Source: VAZQ01 sp963753575 (GTDB lineage: Bacteria > Pseudomonadota > Alphaproteobacteria > Rhizobiales > Xanthobacteraceae). Taken from it: DNA of 64,000 nt. A model generated the notes under the pieces. It saw only the letters and a program-made list of their open reading frames with translations. It was not told the DNA's origin and did not search any database. The stretch is from contig CAVWCR010000003.1 in the NCBI GenBank assembly GCA_963753575.1, positions 3,472,001 to 3,536,000 of the forward strand. The letters are read 5' to 3'. Shown here one piece after another: positions 1-8,597 of this stretch (position 1 is its first letter; each line of letters opens with the position of its first letter). The translations under genes and the position numbers were made by a program.

Positions 1-68
1 TCCTGGAGATGGATTTCTGAGCGTCGCGCGAGCGGCGCCCCTGTCGCGACAGGCGTCCCACCTTTGAC

Positions 69-110
69 AGCCGTGGCTTCGCACAGCGATGCCACGGCTT
101 CTTCTTTTTT
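69..110 (+). terminator. Rho-independent terminator of an upstream gene
   Basis: A 9-bp stem (AGCCGTGGC at 69-77, GCCACGGCT at 91-99) is followed by a T-rich tract ending in six Ts at 105-110. It would end a plus-strand transcript entering from beyond the left edge. A TGA at 18-20 may be the stop of that gene, but too little of it is present to identify. The terminator also faces the end of the convergent lipoprotein gene. Confidence 0.75.
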
Positions 111-127
111 GTTTCTTCTTGTGGGGC

Positions 128-901
128 CTAATTCAGCAGCTGCAGCTGCTGCAAAGTATTCGGCAGGCTCTTGTCGACGAGCTCGACGACGGCGCCCTTC
201 AATCGCTGGTTTGAAGCTGCATCGAGCGAGGTGGGCCACCAGGACTGATCCACCTGCCGGTGCGGACCGTGCAGCACCGGCGTGGTCAACGGATTGAACG
301 GCGCTTCTCCAGGCATCAGCCCGGTCGTGAAAGCCTTCGACGAGAACTCATGCGCATCGATGATGCTGACGGCATAAAGTGCGTAAAGATAGTATCTGTT
401 CTCGGAGAATACGCCGCCGCTCGCTTCGAGCATGCCGAGCCCGGTGACGGCCTGGTTGGTCGCGCCCACTTGGCTGCCGCCGCGGGAGATGACGACATAG
501 ATATCGACGTTGGCCGGCGTGACCGCCTCCCGCACCATGGCGCCGACGCCACCCCGGTTCCGCGTCATGAACGGCGCCCGGCGATAGGTCACCGGCCGCA
601 CCTGGAAGCGCCGGCCGAGCAGCGCGCGCGCCTTGCCAGCAACGATCTCATCGATTCCCCAGGCGTCGACCGGAAATTCCTTCTCCTCATTGCCGAAGAC
701 CGTAATGCCGACCTTCCTGAGCTGGAACTTATCGACGAACGCCGAGATGACGCCGACACTGCCGATCCCCTTGAGGTCGGCCGGCACGCCCGAGATGGTA
801 CCAGCGCAGCCGCCGACCAAAAGGAGAGCGCACAGCAGCATGGCCTGCGCGGGTGCTGTCGCCCACATCGCCTTGGAGAATGTCACGCCCCTACTCCGCA
901 T
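128..901 (-). CDS. Exported lipoprotein of unknown function
   Basis: Encodes about 257 residues. The N-terminus has a hydrophobic stretch ending in the lipobox LVGGC, with the predicted lipidated Cys at about residue 32, so the mature protein should be anchored to a periplasmic membrane face. No catalytic motif is recognised in the rest (IDEIVAGKARALLGRRF, a Gly-rich middle, and a C-terminus rich in Leu and Gln). Internal ATGs at codons 12 and 21 would also leave a workable, shorter signal peptide, so the start is uncertain. It stands alone, divergent from the GTPase gene at 1017. The family was not recognised. Confidence 0.7.
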   Translation of the reverse strand: MRSRGVTFSKAMWATAPAQAMLLCALLLVGGCAGTISGVPADLKGIGSVGVISAFVDKFQLRKVGITVFGNEEKEFPVDAWGIDEIVAGKARALLGRRFQVRPVTYRRAPFMTRNRGGVGAMVREAVTPANVDIYVVISRGGSQVGATNQAVTGLGMLEASGGVFSENRYYLYALYAVSIIDAHEFSSKAFTTGLMPGEAPFNPLTTPVLHGPHRQVDQSWWPTSLDAASNQRLKGAVVELVDKSLPNTLQQLQLLN

Positions 902-1016
902 CTTGCAAGCCGGGCCGGCCCCGCCTAGGACGGTCCCCAGGACGGCAGCCCGACGTGCAGAGCATGATATCTACAACCAGACGTCCAAAGTCCAGCGTGC
1001 GCGCGAGCCGTTCCCC

Positions 1017-2045
1017 ATGACCGCGCTTGACCTGTTCACATCGCCTGAATCGGGCCCGTTCGGGCGGCGGCAGCGGCGCGCGCGCGGCGCCCGCATGCCG
1101 GTCACGGTCGTCACCGGCTTCCTGGGCGCCGGCAAGACCACGCTGGTGCGGCGCTTTCTCGCGACGCCGGAGGGACGCGCGACCGCCGTCATCATCAACG
1201 AGTATGGCGCCGTCGGCATCGACGATGCGCTGGTGCGCGGCACTGCCGACGAGGTGGCGCTGCTTGGCAACGGCTGCGTCTGCTGCATCACGCGCTCCGA
1301 CCTGCAGATGGCGCTGCGCCGCCTGGTGATGGACCGCGAGCGCGGCGCGCTGCCGCCGTTCGAGCGCGTCCTGATCGAGACGTCGGGCCTCGCCGATCCC
1401 GGACCGATCCTGCAGACCTTCGCGACCGACCGCGCGCTCGGCGGCGAATTTTTCGTCGAGGTGGTGCTGACCGCGGTCGATGCCGTCAGCGGCATCGCCA
1501 CGCTCGAATGGTCGGCGGAGGCGCGCAAGCAGGCGATCCTCGCCGACCGCATCGTCATTACCAAGACTGATCTCGCCGATGAGGACGCGCCGGCGCGCCT
1601 CACCGCGCATCTGCGCACCCTCAACAAGCAGGCGCCGATCGAGATCGCGGTCGACGGCGTGCTCGATCCGCGCTGCCTCACCGAGCCCACCGCCGCCGAG
1701 CGCTCGGGCTTCGTGGCGGAGGCGGAACATTCCGACGGCATCTTGAGCTTCGTCATCACCGAGGAGACGCCGCTCATCTGGGACGCCTTCGCGCGCACCA
1801 TGGAGACCCTGATGGCGCTGCGCGGCAATGACCTCCTGCGCGTGAAAGGCTTTCTCAACGTTAAGGGCTGCCGCGGCCCGGTGCTGGTGCAAGTGGTGCA
1901 GCACCTCTCCCACCCGCCGGTCGAGCTTGCGACCTGGCCGGACGAAAGCCGCGCGAGCCGGGTGGTGTTCATCACCCGCAACATCCCGGAGACGAAGGTT
2001 CGCGACTTGTTCCAGGCCGTCCGCGCGCTCTCGCCGCGGGGCTGA
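1017..2045 (+). CDS. CobW/YjiA-type G3E family GTPase
   Basis: A 342-residue metal-chaperone-type GTPase. The P-loop is GFLGAGKTT, the G3E metal-binding motif is NGCVCC, the switch/Walker B region is ETSGLADP, and the guanine-specificity motif is TKTD. The C-terminal CobW_C domain is recognisable from FLNVKGCRGPVLVQ to the end. ATG 1017 is chosen because an in-frame extension to 633 would overlap the divergent lipoprotein gene and has no domain content. An ATG at 1095 just before the P-loop is the alternative. G3E proteins deliver or insert metals or cofactors into enzymes. Its place directly upstream of a molybdenum hydroxylase pair fits an accessory role, but the metal cannot be told from sequence. 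Confidence 0.88.
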   Translation: MTALDLFTSPESGPFGRRQRRARGARMPVTVVTGFLGAGKTTLVRRFLATPEGRATAVIINEYGAVGIDDALVRGTADEVALLGNGCVCCITRSDLQMALRRLVMDRERGALPPFERVLIETSGLADPGPILQTFATDRALGGEFFVEVVLTAVDAVSGIATLEWSAEARKQAILADRIVITKTDLADEDAPARLTAHLRTLNKQAPIEIAVDGVLDPRCLTEPTAAERSGFVAEAEHSDGILSFVITEETPLIWDAFARTMETLMALRGNDLLRVKGFLNVKGCRGPVLVQVVQHLSHPPVELATWPDESRASRVVFITRNIPETKVRDLFQAVRALSPRG

Positions 2046-2083
2046 CACCCCTGTTTCCATCCCTCGCGGGCTGGTCTATTGTC

Positions 2084-2099
2084 TTTGGAATAATCCAAA
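2084..2099. promoter_or_regulatory. Dyad upstream of the molybdenum hydroxylase operon
   Basis: TTTGGA and TCCAAA arms surround ATAA, 78 bp before the start of the ferredoxin-like subunit gene. It lies in a short AT-richer patch within GC-rich DNA. The position suits an operator or promoter element for the two-gene hydroxylase operon. No regulator gene is adjacent, so the binding protein is unknown. Confidence 0.3.
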
Positions 2100-2176
2100 T
2101 CTTCGGTTACAGACTGCGGCCGGCGAAGGCCCCCTCCAACTCTTCTCAAAAGCGCCAATCAGGGAGATACGCACCC

Positions 2177-2641
2177 ATGGCCAGGATAAACCTCGACGTG
2201 AACGGCAAGGTCCATACGATCGATGCCGATCCCGACATGCCGTTGCTCTATGCGCTGCGCAATGACATCGGGCTCAACAATCCGCATTTCGGCTGCGGGC
2301 TCGCGCAATGCGGCGCCTGCACGGTGCATCTCAACGGTCAGGCGATCCGCTCCTGCGTGACGCCGGTCTCCGCCGTCGGCAACGGCAAGGTGGTAACGCT
2401 TGCCGGCCTCGGCACGCCCGAGAAGCCGCATCCGATCCAGGCGGCCTATGTCGAGGAACAGGTGCCGCAGTGCGGCTACTGCATCAACGGCTGGGTCATG
2501 ACGGCGGCCGCCTTCCTCAATAGCAAAAAGAAGCCAACCGAGGACGAGATCAAGAACGCGCTCACCGGCCTCAAGTGCCGCTGCGGGACGCACGTCAACA
2601 TCCTGCGCGCGGTCAAGCGCGCGGCCGAGATGATGGGCTGA
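2177..2641 (+). CDS. (2Fe-2S) subunit of an IorA-type molybdenum hydroxylase
   Basis: A 154-residue small subunit of the xanthine oxidase superfamily. The N-terminal plant-type ferredoxin cluster motif reads CGLAQCGACTVHLNGQAIRSC in outline (CX4CX2CX11C). The C-terminal four-helix [2Fe-2S] domain has QCGYC and KCRCGTH. It passes electrons from the molybdenum subunit encoded 11 bp downstream to an acceptor. The two-subunit arrangement without an FAD subunit is typical of isoquinoline 1-oxidoreductase and periplasmic aldehyde oxidoreductases, which feed electrons to the respiratory chain. A GGGAGA Shine-Dalgarno sequence precedes the start. The substrate is not predictable. Confidence 0.9.
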   Translation: MARINLDVNGKVHTIDADPDMPLLYALRNDIGLNNPHFGCGLAQCGACTVHLNGQAIRSCVTPVSAVGNGKVVTLAGLGTPEKPHPIQAAYVEEQVPQCGYCINGWVMTAAAFLNSKKKPTEDEIKNALTGLKCRCGTHVNILRAVKRAAEMMG

Positions 2642-2652
2642 GGGAGACGAAC

Positions 2653-4941
2653 ATGACCAAGATGGAAAACAACATCTCCCGCCGCGCAATGCTCAGGGGC
2701 GCCGGCGCTCTCGTCGTCTCGATCGGCGCCCCGATCGGGCTCGACACCGTGCTCGGCATCAACGCCGCCTTTGCACAAGCGACCGGCAGCAAGCCGCCGC
2801 TGATGCCCGACCAGCTCTCCTCCTTTATCGCGGTCGGCGCCGACGGCAAGGTCTCGGCCTTCTTCGGCAAGATGGACATGGGCCAGGGCGTGTTCACCGC
2901 CATCGGCCAGATCGTGGCCGAAGAGCTCGACGTGCCGTTCAAGGCCGTCACGGTCTACATGGGCGACACCGCCACCAGCGTGAACCAGGGCGGCGCCTCG
3001 GGCTCCACCGGCATCCAGCTCGGCGGCAAGCAGATGCGCGTCGCCGCGGCCGAAGCGCGCCGCGTGCTGGTCGAGATGGCGGCAACGAAACTCAACCTGC
3101 CGGCCGATCAGCTCACCGTCACCGACGGCGTCGTGCACGCCAAGAGTGACGCTTCCAAGAAGGCCTCCTACGCCGAGCTCATCGGCGGGCGCTACTTCAA
3201 CGTCCAGCTCGACTGGAACAAGAAGTGGGGCAATCCGCTCTATGCGCCCGGCAAGGCCAAGCCGAAGGATCCGAAGGACTACAAGATCGTCGGCAAGCCA
3301 CTGCACCGCGACGACATCGCGCCGCTGGTCTACTGCCAGCAGGACTTCTGCACCGACGTGAAGCGGCCCGGCATGCTGCACGCCCGCATGATCCGTCCGC
3401 CGGTCGCAGGCGCGATGCCCGTGAAGGTCGACGAAAGCTCGATCAAGGACATCCCGGGCGCCAAGGTCTATCAGGAGAAGGGCTTCCTTGCGGTCTACGC
3501 CGAGAACGAGTGGAACGCGATCAAGGCGCAACAGAAGCTCAAGGTCGAATGGTCGGACACGAAGCCGCCGTTCGTCGACCAGAAGTCGCTCTATGATCAC
3601 ATCCGCAAGACGCCGGCGCGCAAGCACAAGGAAGAAGGCAAGCCGGCCGGCAATGTGGAAGAGGCGTTCCGCACCGCCGCGAAGGTGATCGAAGCCGAGT
3701 ACGAATGGCCGTTCCAATCCCATGCCTGCATGGGCCCGGCCTGCGCGCTGGTCGAGATCAATGGCGACAAGGTGAGTGCCTGGACCGGCTCGCAGAAGCC
3801 GCACTTCGTGCAGCTTGGCATCTCGCGCACCCTCGACGTTCCGCTCGAGAAGGTGCACGTGAAGTGGGTCGTGGGTCCCGGCTCCTATGGCCGCAGCGAC
3901 GCCGACGACGCCGCGATGGATGCCGCCGTGCTCGCGAAGGCGACCGGCAAGCCGGTGCGCGTGCAATACACGCGCGATCAGGGCACCGGCTGGGACCCGA
4001 AGGGCCCGGCCTCGATCCACCGCGCCCGCGCGGCGATCGACGCGGACGGCAAGGTCATCGCTTACGAGTTCGTGAGCAAGGGCTTCTCGCGCGTCGACGT
4101 CAACACCAACGGCAGCCAGCCGTTCGATACGCTGGCCGGCCAGCTGCGCGGCATCGCGCTCAAGTCGGGCGACAACTTCGGCGTCCCGGCGGAATCCTAT
4201 GAGTTCGCCAACAAGAAGACCTACTGGGAGACGATCCCGCCGCTGCTCGACCGCGCCTCGCCGTTGCGCTCCTCGCATCTGCGCGACCCGGTCGGCCCGC
4301 AGATCCACTTCGCGAGCAAGTCGTTCATGGACGAGGTCGCGGCCTCGCTCAAGGTCGATCCGCTCGAGTTCCGGCTGCGCCACGTCAAGCACCCGCGCGA
4401 CATCGCGGTGCTGAAAGCCGCCGCCGAGAAGGCCGGCTGGCAGTCGCGGCCCTCGCCGCGGCGCGACCAGACCGGCACCAAGGTGTCGGGCCGCGGCATT
4501 GCGTACGCGCAACGCAACGGCACCCGCGTCGCGATCGTGGCGGAGATCGACATCGACCGCACGACCGGCAAGATCTACGGCCGCAAGTTCACGATCGCGC
4601 ACGATTGCGGCCTGATCATCAACCCGGACGGCCTCAAGCACGCGATCGAGGGCAACGTCATCCAGGGGCTCAGCCGCACGCTCTGGGAAGAGGTCAAGTT
4701 CGACACCAAGAACGTGACCAGCATCGACTGGGTCAGCTACCCGATCCTCGACATCGCGGAGACGCCGGCTGTGGTCGACGTCGTGCTGATCGACCACCCC
4801 AACCTGCCGGCCTCCGGCGCCGGCGAGCCCTCGATGCGGCCGCTGGCGGCCGCGGTCGCCAACGCGATCTACGACGCGACCGGCGTGCGCATCCGCCGCG
4901 TGCCGTTTACGCCCGACCTGGTGAAGCAGGCGATGTCGTAA
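2653..4941 (+). CDS. IorB-type molybdopterin subunit, TAT-exported
   Basis: A 762-residue molybdenum-cofactor subunit, the usual IorB length. The N-terminus has a twin-arginine signal (SRRAML at about residues 9-14, then a hydrophobic run), implying export folded with cofactor and with the small subunit at 2177 as hitch-hiker. The moco-binding regions MGQGVFTAIGQIVAEE and GSTGIQLGG are present. The catalytic-glutamate region reads SGAGEPSMRP near the C-terminus, where most relatives have GEPG. ATG 2653 is preceded by GGGAGACGA and lies 11 bp after the small-subunit stop, so the two genes are co-translated. A strong terminator follows at 4973. The substrate, probably an N-heterocycle or an aldehyde, is unknown. 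Confidence 0.88.
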   Translation: MTKMENNISRRAMLRGAGALVVSIGAPIGLDTVLGINAAFAQATGSKPPLMPDQLSSFIAVGADGKVSAFFGKMDMGQGVFTAIGQIVAEELDVPFKAVTVYMGDTATSVNQGGASGSTGIQLGGKQMRVAAAEARRVLVEMAATKLNLPADQLTVTDGVVHAKSDASKKASYAELIGGRYFNVQLDWNKKWGNPLYAPGKAKPKDPKDYKIVGKPLHRDDIAPLVYCQQDFCTDVKRPGMLHARMIRPPVAGAMPVKVDESSIKDIPGAKVYQEKGFLAVYAENEWNAIKAQQKLKVEWSDTKPPFVDQKSLYDHIRKTPARKHKEEGKPAGNVEEAFRTAAKVIEAEYEWPFQSHACMGPACALVEINGDKVSAWTGSQKPHFVQLGISRTLDVPLEKVHVKWVVGPGSYGRSDADDAAMDAAVLAKATGKPVRVQYTRDQGTGWDPKGPASIHRARAAIDADGKVIAYEFVSKGFSRVDVNTNGSQPFDTLAGQLRGIALKSGDNFGVPAESYEFANKKTYWETIPPLLDRASPLRSSHLRDPVGPQIHFASKSFMDEVAASLKVDPLEFRLRHVKHPRDIAVLKAAAEKAGWQSRPSPRRDQTGTKVSGRGIAYAQRNGTRVAIVAEIDIDRTTGKIYGRKFTIAHDCGLIINPDGLKHAIEGNVIQGLSRTLWEEVKFDTKNVTSIDWVSYPILDIAETPAVVDVVLIDHPNLPASGAGEPSMRPLAAAVANAIYDATGVRIRRVPFTPDLVKQAMS

Positions 4942-4972
4942 GCGCACGGCGCAGACTGCAAGAAATGCGAAG

Positions 4973-5003
4973 AGGGCCGGCCCGCAAGGGCCGGCCCTTT
5001 TTT
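4973..5003 (+). terminator. Strong Rho-independent terminator after the hydroxylase operon
   Basis: An 11-bp perfect stem (AGGGCCGGCCC 4973-4983 and GGGCCGGCCCT 4988-4998) closed by a GCAA tetraloop and followed by a T-tract at 4998-5003. It ends the iorAB-like transcript and separates it from the accessory region that follows. Confidence 0.9.
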
Positions 5004-5043
5004 AAGGCGCGCGGTTTTCAGGCTTGAGAGCCGGATTGTCAGA

Positions 5044-5268
5044 TTACGGACACGTGAATTGCCGTTGCGCCGGCTTCTCCACGTCCCCGACTGCGCTCGC
5101 AATGGCGTCGTCCAGGGACTCAGCCTCGCAGCTGAAATCCACGATGATGTGGCCCTTCTGAAACGACACAGTGGCGTCATCGCAACCCGCCTTGAGAAAG
5201 CGGGTCTCGAAGTCCTCCGCTTCAGGATCGAGGCCTGACGCGATAATGCAGAATTCATGCATTTTCAT
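5044..5268 (-). CDS. Small conserved-type hypothetical protein
   Basis: A 74-residue acidic protein beginning MKMHEFCIIASGLDPEAEDF and containing GCDDATVSFQKGHIIVDF. It has no signal peptide or membrane segment. A GAGG-like ribosome site (AGGCTAAGAA) precedes the ATG. The predicted beta-alpha-beta pattern and the D-rich loop suggest a compact cytosolic domain, possibly one half of a small two-gene module, but no function can be assigned. It is divergent from tcmP, about 160 bp away. Confidence 0.6.
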   Translation of the reverse strand: MKMHEFCIIASGLDPEAEDFETRFLKAGCDDATVSFQKGHIIVDFSCEAESLDDAIASAVGDVEKPAQRQFTCP

Positions 5269-5370
5269 TTCTTAGCCTCCGCCCGCTGGCGACAATGGCA
5301 ATTGATGGCGCGTAGCGCTGCCAACCGTGATTTGCCGATGCCCGAGAGCAGGATACTCGAATTCGTCCTG

Positions 5371-5399
5371 TTGACTTCAACTTATCCGGGCATTAGAAC
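5371..5399 (+). promoter_or_regulatory. Sigma-70-type promoter for the tcmP operon
   Basis: TTGACT at 5371-5376 and TAGAAC at 5394-5399 are separated by 17 bp. Transcription would start near 5405-5407, at or just inside the first ATG (5405). That argues for translation from the second ATG at 5429, which has GGAG (5416-5419) correctly spaced. Confidence 0.5.
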
Positions 5400-5428
5400 A
5401 AACAATGAACATGCGGGAGTTTGGGCCA

Positions 5429-6059
5429 ATGTCTAACCAAAACGGCTTGCCGCTGGATGACGTTGGCCCTTGGACCAAGAACAAACACGAGCTACTCCGC
5501 AAATACATCGATATTTCACGAGCAGTCCGCCGCAAGTTCGTTCAAGGCGGTGGTGGTGCCACTTACATTGACCTTTATTGCGGGTCGGGGCGCGCGGTCA
5601 TTCGCGATACAGGCGAGCTGGTTGACGGAAGCCCACTAGTGGCGTTCAAGTCCGCCCGCGACGGTGGCGTCGGATTTTCCAAGCTCTACATAGCAGACGC
5701 AGATGAGGAAAAATGTCGTGCTGCTGAGCGGAGAATTCTCAGTGCGGGAGGCGCGCCTATTGTTGAAGTCGGCCAGGCCGAGCAAACTGTAAGCAAGATC
5801 GCAAAACTCCTAAATCCGCATGGGTTACACTTCGCATTTCTTGATCCATACAATTTGGAGCAACTTCCATTTTCAGTCATCGAGACACTTGCAAGATTCA
5901 AACATATGGACATGCTGATCCATGTGAGCGCGCAAGACCTGCAGCGCAACATGGACAGTTATGCAATGTCCGGAGACGGGCCGCTGGATAGATTCGCCCC
6001 TGGCTGGAGGAGCACAGTGGATTTGAACCAGTCAAAGCAAGGTACGCGCGCAGATTTAT
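5429..6059 (+). pseudogene. tcmP: N-terminal part of three-Cys-motif partner protein TcmP, interrupted by an IS
   Basis: About 210 residues with the TcmP pattern: opening DVGPWTKNKHELLRKY, a methyltransferase-like loop YIDLYCGSGRA, and FLDPYN, then GDGPLDRFAPGWRSTVDLN. The frame runs into TAG at 6059-6061, where the insertion sequence begins. The missing C-terminus resumes on the far side of the element at 7604. TcmP proteins occur next to Gp37/Gp68-type three-Cys-motif proteins, as here (7810). Their biochemical role is not established; the motif I-like loop suggests a nucleotide- or SAM-related fold. The truncated product keeps the Rossmann-like core but loses the last ~65 residues. Confidence 0.85.
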
Positions 6060-7603
6060 AGTCGTCCGTGAAGAACGTTTCTAGCCGTTTGGATTAGGCG
6101 AAGCGTGGGGCCCATGGGGTGCACTGGAGCATCAGCAACAACAGGGCACGCAAAAGCTCGCCGAACGAGCGCAGGAGCAGGCTGAAGTTGAAGCCGGCGG
6201 CGGCGAGCACCGCGTTGACGCGGTCGCCGTCTCGGCCTTTGAGGTGATTGCGGGCCATTCGGTGATCGTCCTTGAGGTGGCCGATGATGGGTTCGACGGC
6301 GGCGCGCCGGCGCATCTCGCGACGGATGGCCTTGGTGACGCGCCGGACCTGACCGCTGATCCAGACCTTGAACCGGTCCGGATGGTTGTGGCCGCGATAG
6401 CCCTTGTCGCCGTGGATGCGGCGGACCGCAACGCCCGTGAGCTTTTCGAGATTGGCAATAATGGTGCCGAGCGTGTGGCCATCGTACGGGTTGCCGTGCA
6501 GCGCCTTGGCATGCAGCACGAACTGTCCTCCCTTGGGCACGGTGACCGGCGTCGTGATCGAGACCTTGCAGCCGAACTCGTAGGGTTTGCGCGCCTTGCC
6601 TTTGCCGATGCATTCGACCTCGGGTGCGTGCAACGAATAGACCTTCGGCCCGCGCTGGCGCTGCTCCTGATGACGGACACGCAGCGCGAGATCGAGCAGC
6701 GGGCCAAAGCGGTCTTCGAGCGCTGGGTTGCCTGCGATCTTGCGGCGGATGTCACGGATGATGCGCCCAAGCCGCGTGCGCAGGAATTTGAGCTCGCGCC
6801 GGGCGCGCCTGAACTGGTGGGCGTGGGTGTAGCGCCCCACCATGATGGCGGCGCGCTTGGCGACGCGCCGATAGCTCTGGCGTAGCTCGACGCCTTCGCG
6901 TTTTGACAGATCGACCAGCTTCTCGATTGCGTGGTGGGTCAGCCGCGCATCGGTCGGATGCGCAATCGCCTTCTCCTGTACGGTGGTGTCCACCACCACC
7001 CGTTCCAGATCCTTGGTCTCGATGGCGCCCGTGCGGTGCGCCACCGCAAGGCTCTCCTGCAGCAGCGCGGCGAGCTGCTCTTCACCGAGCCGCTGGCGCC
7101 AGCGGGTCAGCGACGAGCGATCAAATGGCAGCTCGTGCCGGAACACCACTTCCCCACAGAAGTATTGGTAATACGGGTTCTCCACCACCGATCGCACAGC
7201 GCCTCGTCGGAGAGGTTGTGCATGTGCTTGATGATGAACAGCCCGGCCACCAGTCGCGTCGGCAGCGGCGGCTGCCCCGGGCCCACGCGACAGACCGAGC
7301 CGAAGCGCCTCCCCACAAAATCCGAATCCATCTCTCCCGCGAGCCGCACCAGCGGGTGGCGAGGATTGATGATCGTCTCCAGTGACGGCTGAAACAGATT
7401 GTCCTGACGATCGTCGCGGGGCCGGCTCATCATTCTCCTCCGACAGCGAATCTCGCCGTCAAGGGAATCACGAGCCGACCAAACCTGGAATCAAAAACGC
7501 AAGAAAACCCACAGCCACACCCGGCTTTCTTGCAAAATCGAATACTTGCTCAGGTCAAATCAGCGAGATCAATCAAGCGCTTCCGAATTCTTCACGGACG
7601 ACT
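6060..7603 (-). mobile_element. IS5-superfamily insertion sequence, 1.54 kb, inside tcmP
   Basis: Perfect 16-bp terminal inverted repeats bound the element (AGTCGTCCGTGAAGAA at 6060-6075 and its complement at 7588-7603). The transposase stop lies 19 bp inside the left repeat and the transposase start about 155 bp inside the right one. No clear target duplication is visible (TTTAT outside the left end, TCATA outside the right). The element separates two in-family halves of TcmP, which independently fixes its borders. Confidence 0.85.
6094..7433 (-). pseudogene. IS5-family DDE transposase with a single-base frameshift
   Basis: The N-terminal portion (7433 leftward) starts after GGAGGAG and reads through LVAGLFIIKHMHNLSDEAL, a DUF772-type helical region. 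The rest (from about 7190 to 6094) begins with VVENPYYQYFCGE and contains VVVDTTVQ, HGDKGYRG and the C-terminal DDE region with RRRAAVEPIIGHLK. The two parts lie in different frames. Restoring one G around 7183-7190 (reading DRWVENPYYQYF) gives a continuous protein of about 445 residues. No slippery heptamer is evident, so this looks like a deletion rather than programmed frameshifting, and the element is probably immobile without help. Confidence 0.85.
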
Positions 7604-7791
7604 TCATAGCGTATTGGGCATCCAAAATTGACGCCCTCGGCCTGCCGCCCTCCAAACATGCGCCGCTCATAACGGGCCCAATCAAGAACCAGCGGCTGTA
7701 CTGGCTAGTGCTCGTCAGCCGCCACGAGCGGGCAAAAGAATTCTGGGATAAGGTTCGCATCCTGTCAGGACAGGGCGAACTTCCTTTTTGA
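7604..7791 (+). pseudogene. tcmP: C-terminal part of TcmP, stranded beyond the IS
   Basis: About 62 residues in the frame IAYWASKIDALGLPP ... LITGPIKNQRLYWLVLVSRH ... FWDKV, matching the C-terminal end expected of TcmP (the NQPLYWLVFASRH-like motif). It ends at 7789-7791, only 18 bp before the three-Cys-motif gene, which preserves the original operon spacing. Upstream codons of this frame fall inside the IS terminal repeat. Confidence 0.8.
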
Positions 7792-7809
7792 ACCTAAGTC
7801 AGAATAATC

Positions 7810-8571
7810 ATGGCCACCTCCGACATCGAATGGACCGAAGCGACCTGGAACCCGCTCGCCGGCTGCACGATCGTCTCGCCCGGTTGCAGCAATTGCTACG
7901 CCATGCGGATGGCGGCGCGGCTGCAGGCCATGGGCATGGCGAAATACGCGGGCACGACGCGCAAATCCGGCCGCCGACATGTGTGGACCGGCAAGGTCAA
8001 TGTCGACGAGAGCGCGCTGTCGGCGCCGCTCAACTGGAAGAAGCCGCAGCGCATCTTCGTGAACTCGATGTCCGATCTGTTTCAGGACAAGGCGGCTGAG
8101 CCATTCATCCGGCAGGTCTGGCAAGTGATGGGGCGCGCGCATTGGCATTCGTTCCAAGTTCTGACTAAGCGCCCCGAGCGCATGCTTGAGCTGCTGTCCA
8201 AGCCTGGCTTTGCCTTGCTCCCCAACGTGTGGCTCGGGACTTCGGTCGAGAACGAAGACTATCTTGACCGGCTCGATGTGCTGCGGCGCGTACCGGCGCG
8301 CGTCCGTTTCGTCTCGTTCGAGCCGCTGCTTGGACCGATCGTCGAGCCTGATCTTTCCGATATTCACTGGGTGATCGTTGGCGGCGAGTCCGGACCGCGC
8401 GCACGACCCATGGAGGCGTGGTGGGTCGAGGAATTGCGCGACGCCTGCCAGCGCCAGAGCGTCGCCTTCTTCTTCAAGCAATGGGGCGGCGCGCGCAAGA
8501 AAAGCACCGGCCGCCTGCTCGATGGGCGCGTGTGGGAGGACTATCCCAGAGGCATCGACGCGCCCACGTGA
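7810..8571 (+). CDS. Three-Cys-motif protein, phage Gp37/Gp68 family (DUF5131)
   Basis: A 253-residue protein of the Gp37/Gp68 family. The diagnostic cluster is C19-X6-C26-X2-C29 followed by Tyr-Ala, resembling a variant radical-SAM iron-sulfur motif, after the family opening IEWTEATWNPLAGC. Further conserved pieces are RIFVNSMSDLFQD, FQVLTKRPERM, NVWLGTSVEN and the C-terminal VAFFFKQWGG. It is intact and lies 18 bp downstream of the tcmP remnant. The IS probably removes its original promoter, so expression may now rely on read-through from the element. The family is common in phages and genomic islands; its substrate is not established, and nucleic-acid modification is a plausible inference. 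Confidence 0.88.
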   Translation: MATSDIEWTEATWNPLAGCTIVSPGCSNCYAMRMAARLQAMGMAKYAGTTRKSGRRHVWTGKVNVDESALSAPLNWKKPQRIFVNSMSDLFQDKAAEPFIRQVWQVMGRAHWHSFQVLTKRPERMLELLSKPGFALLPNVWLGTSVENEDYLDRLDVLRRVPARVRFVSFEPLLGPIVEPDLSDIHWVIVGGESGPRARPMEAWWVEELRDACQRQSVAFFFKQWGGARKKSTGRLLDGRVWEDYPRGIDAPT

Positions 8572-8597
8572 CTCCCACAACCGATCAAGCCGCCGCT

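Noticed and set aside
2476..4947. Very long open frame antisense to the IorB-type gene (over 800 codons).
   Set aside because: It is a codon-position shadow of GC-rich coding DNA: Arg/His/Val/Asp-rich with no domain, while the sense frame has moco and TAT motifs.
6094..7433. Programmed -1 frameshifting in the transposase.
   Set aside because: No slippery heptamer or downstream structure is obvious at 7183-7190; a simple base loss explains the frames. Kept open only as a minor alternative.
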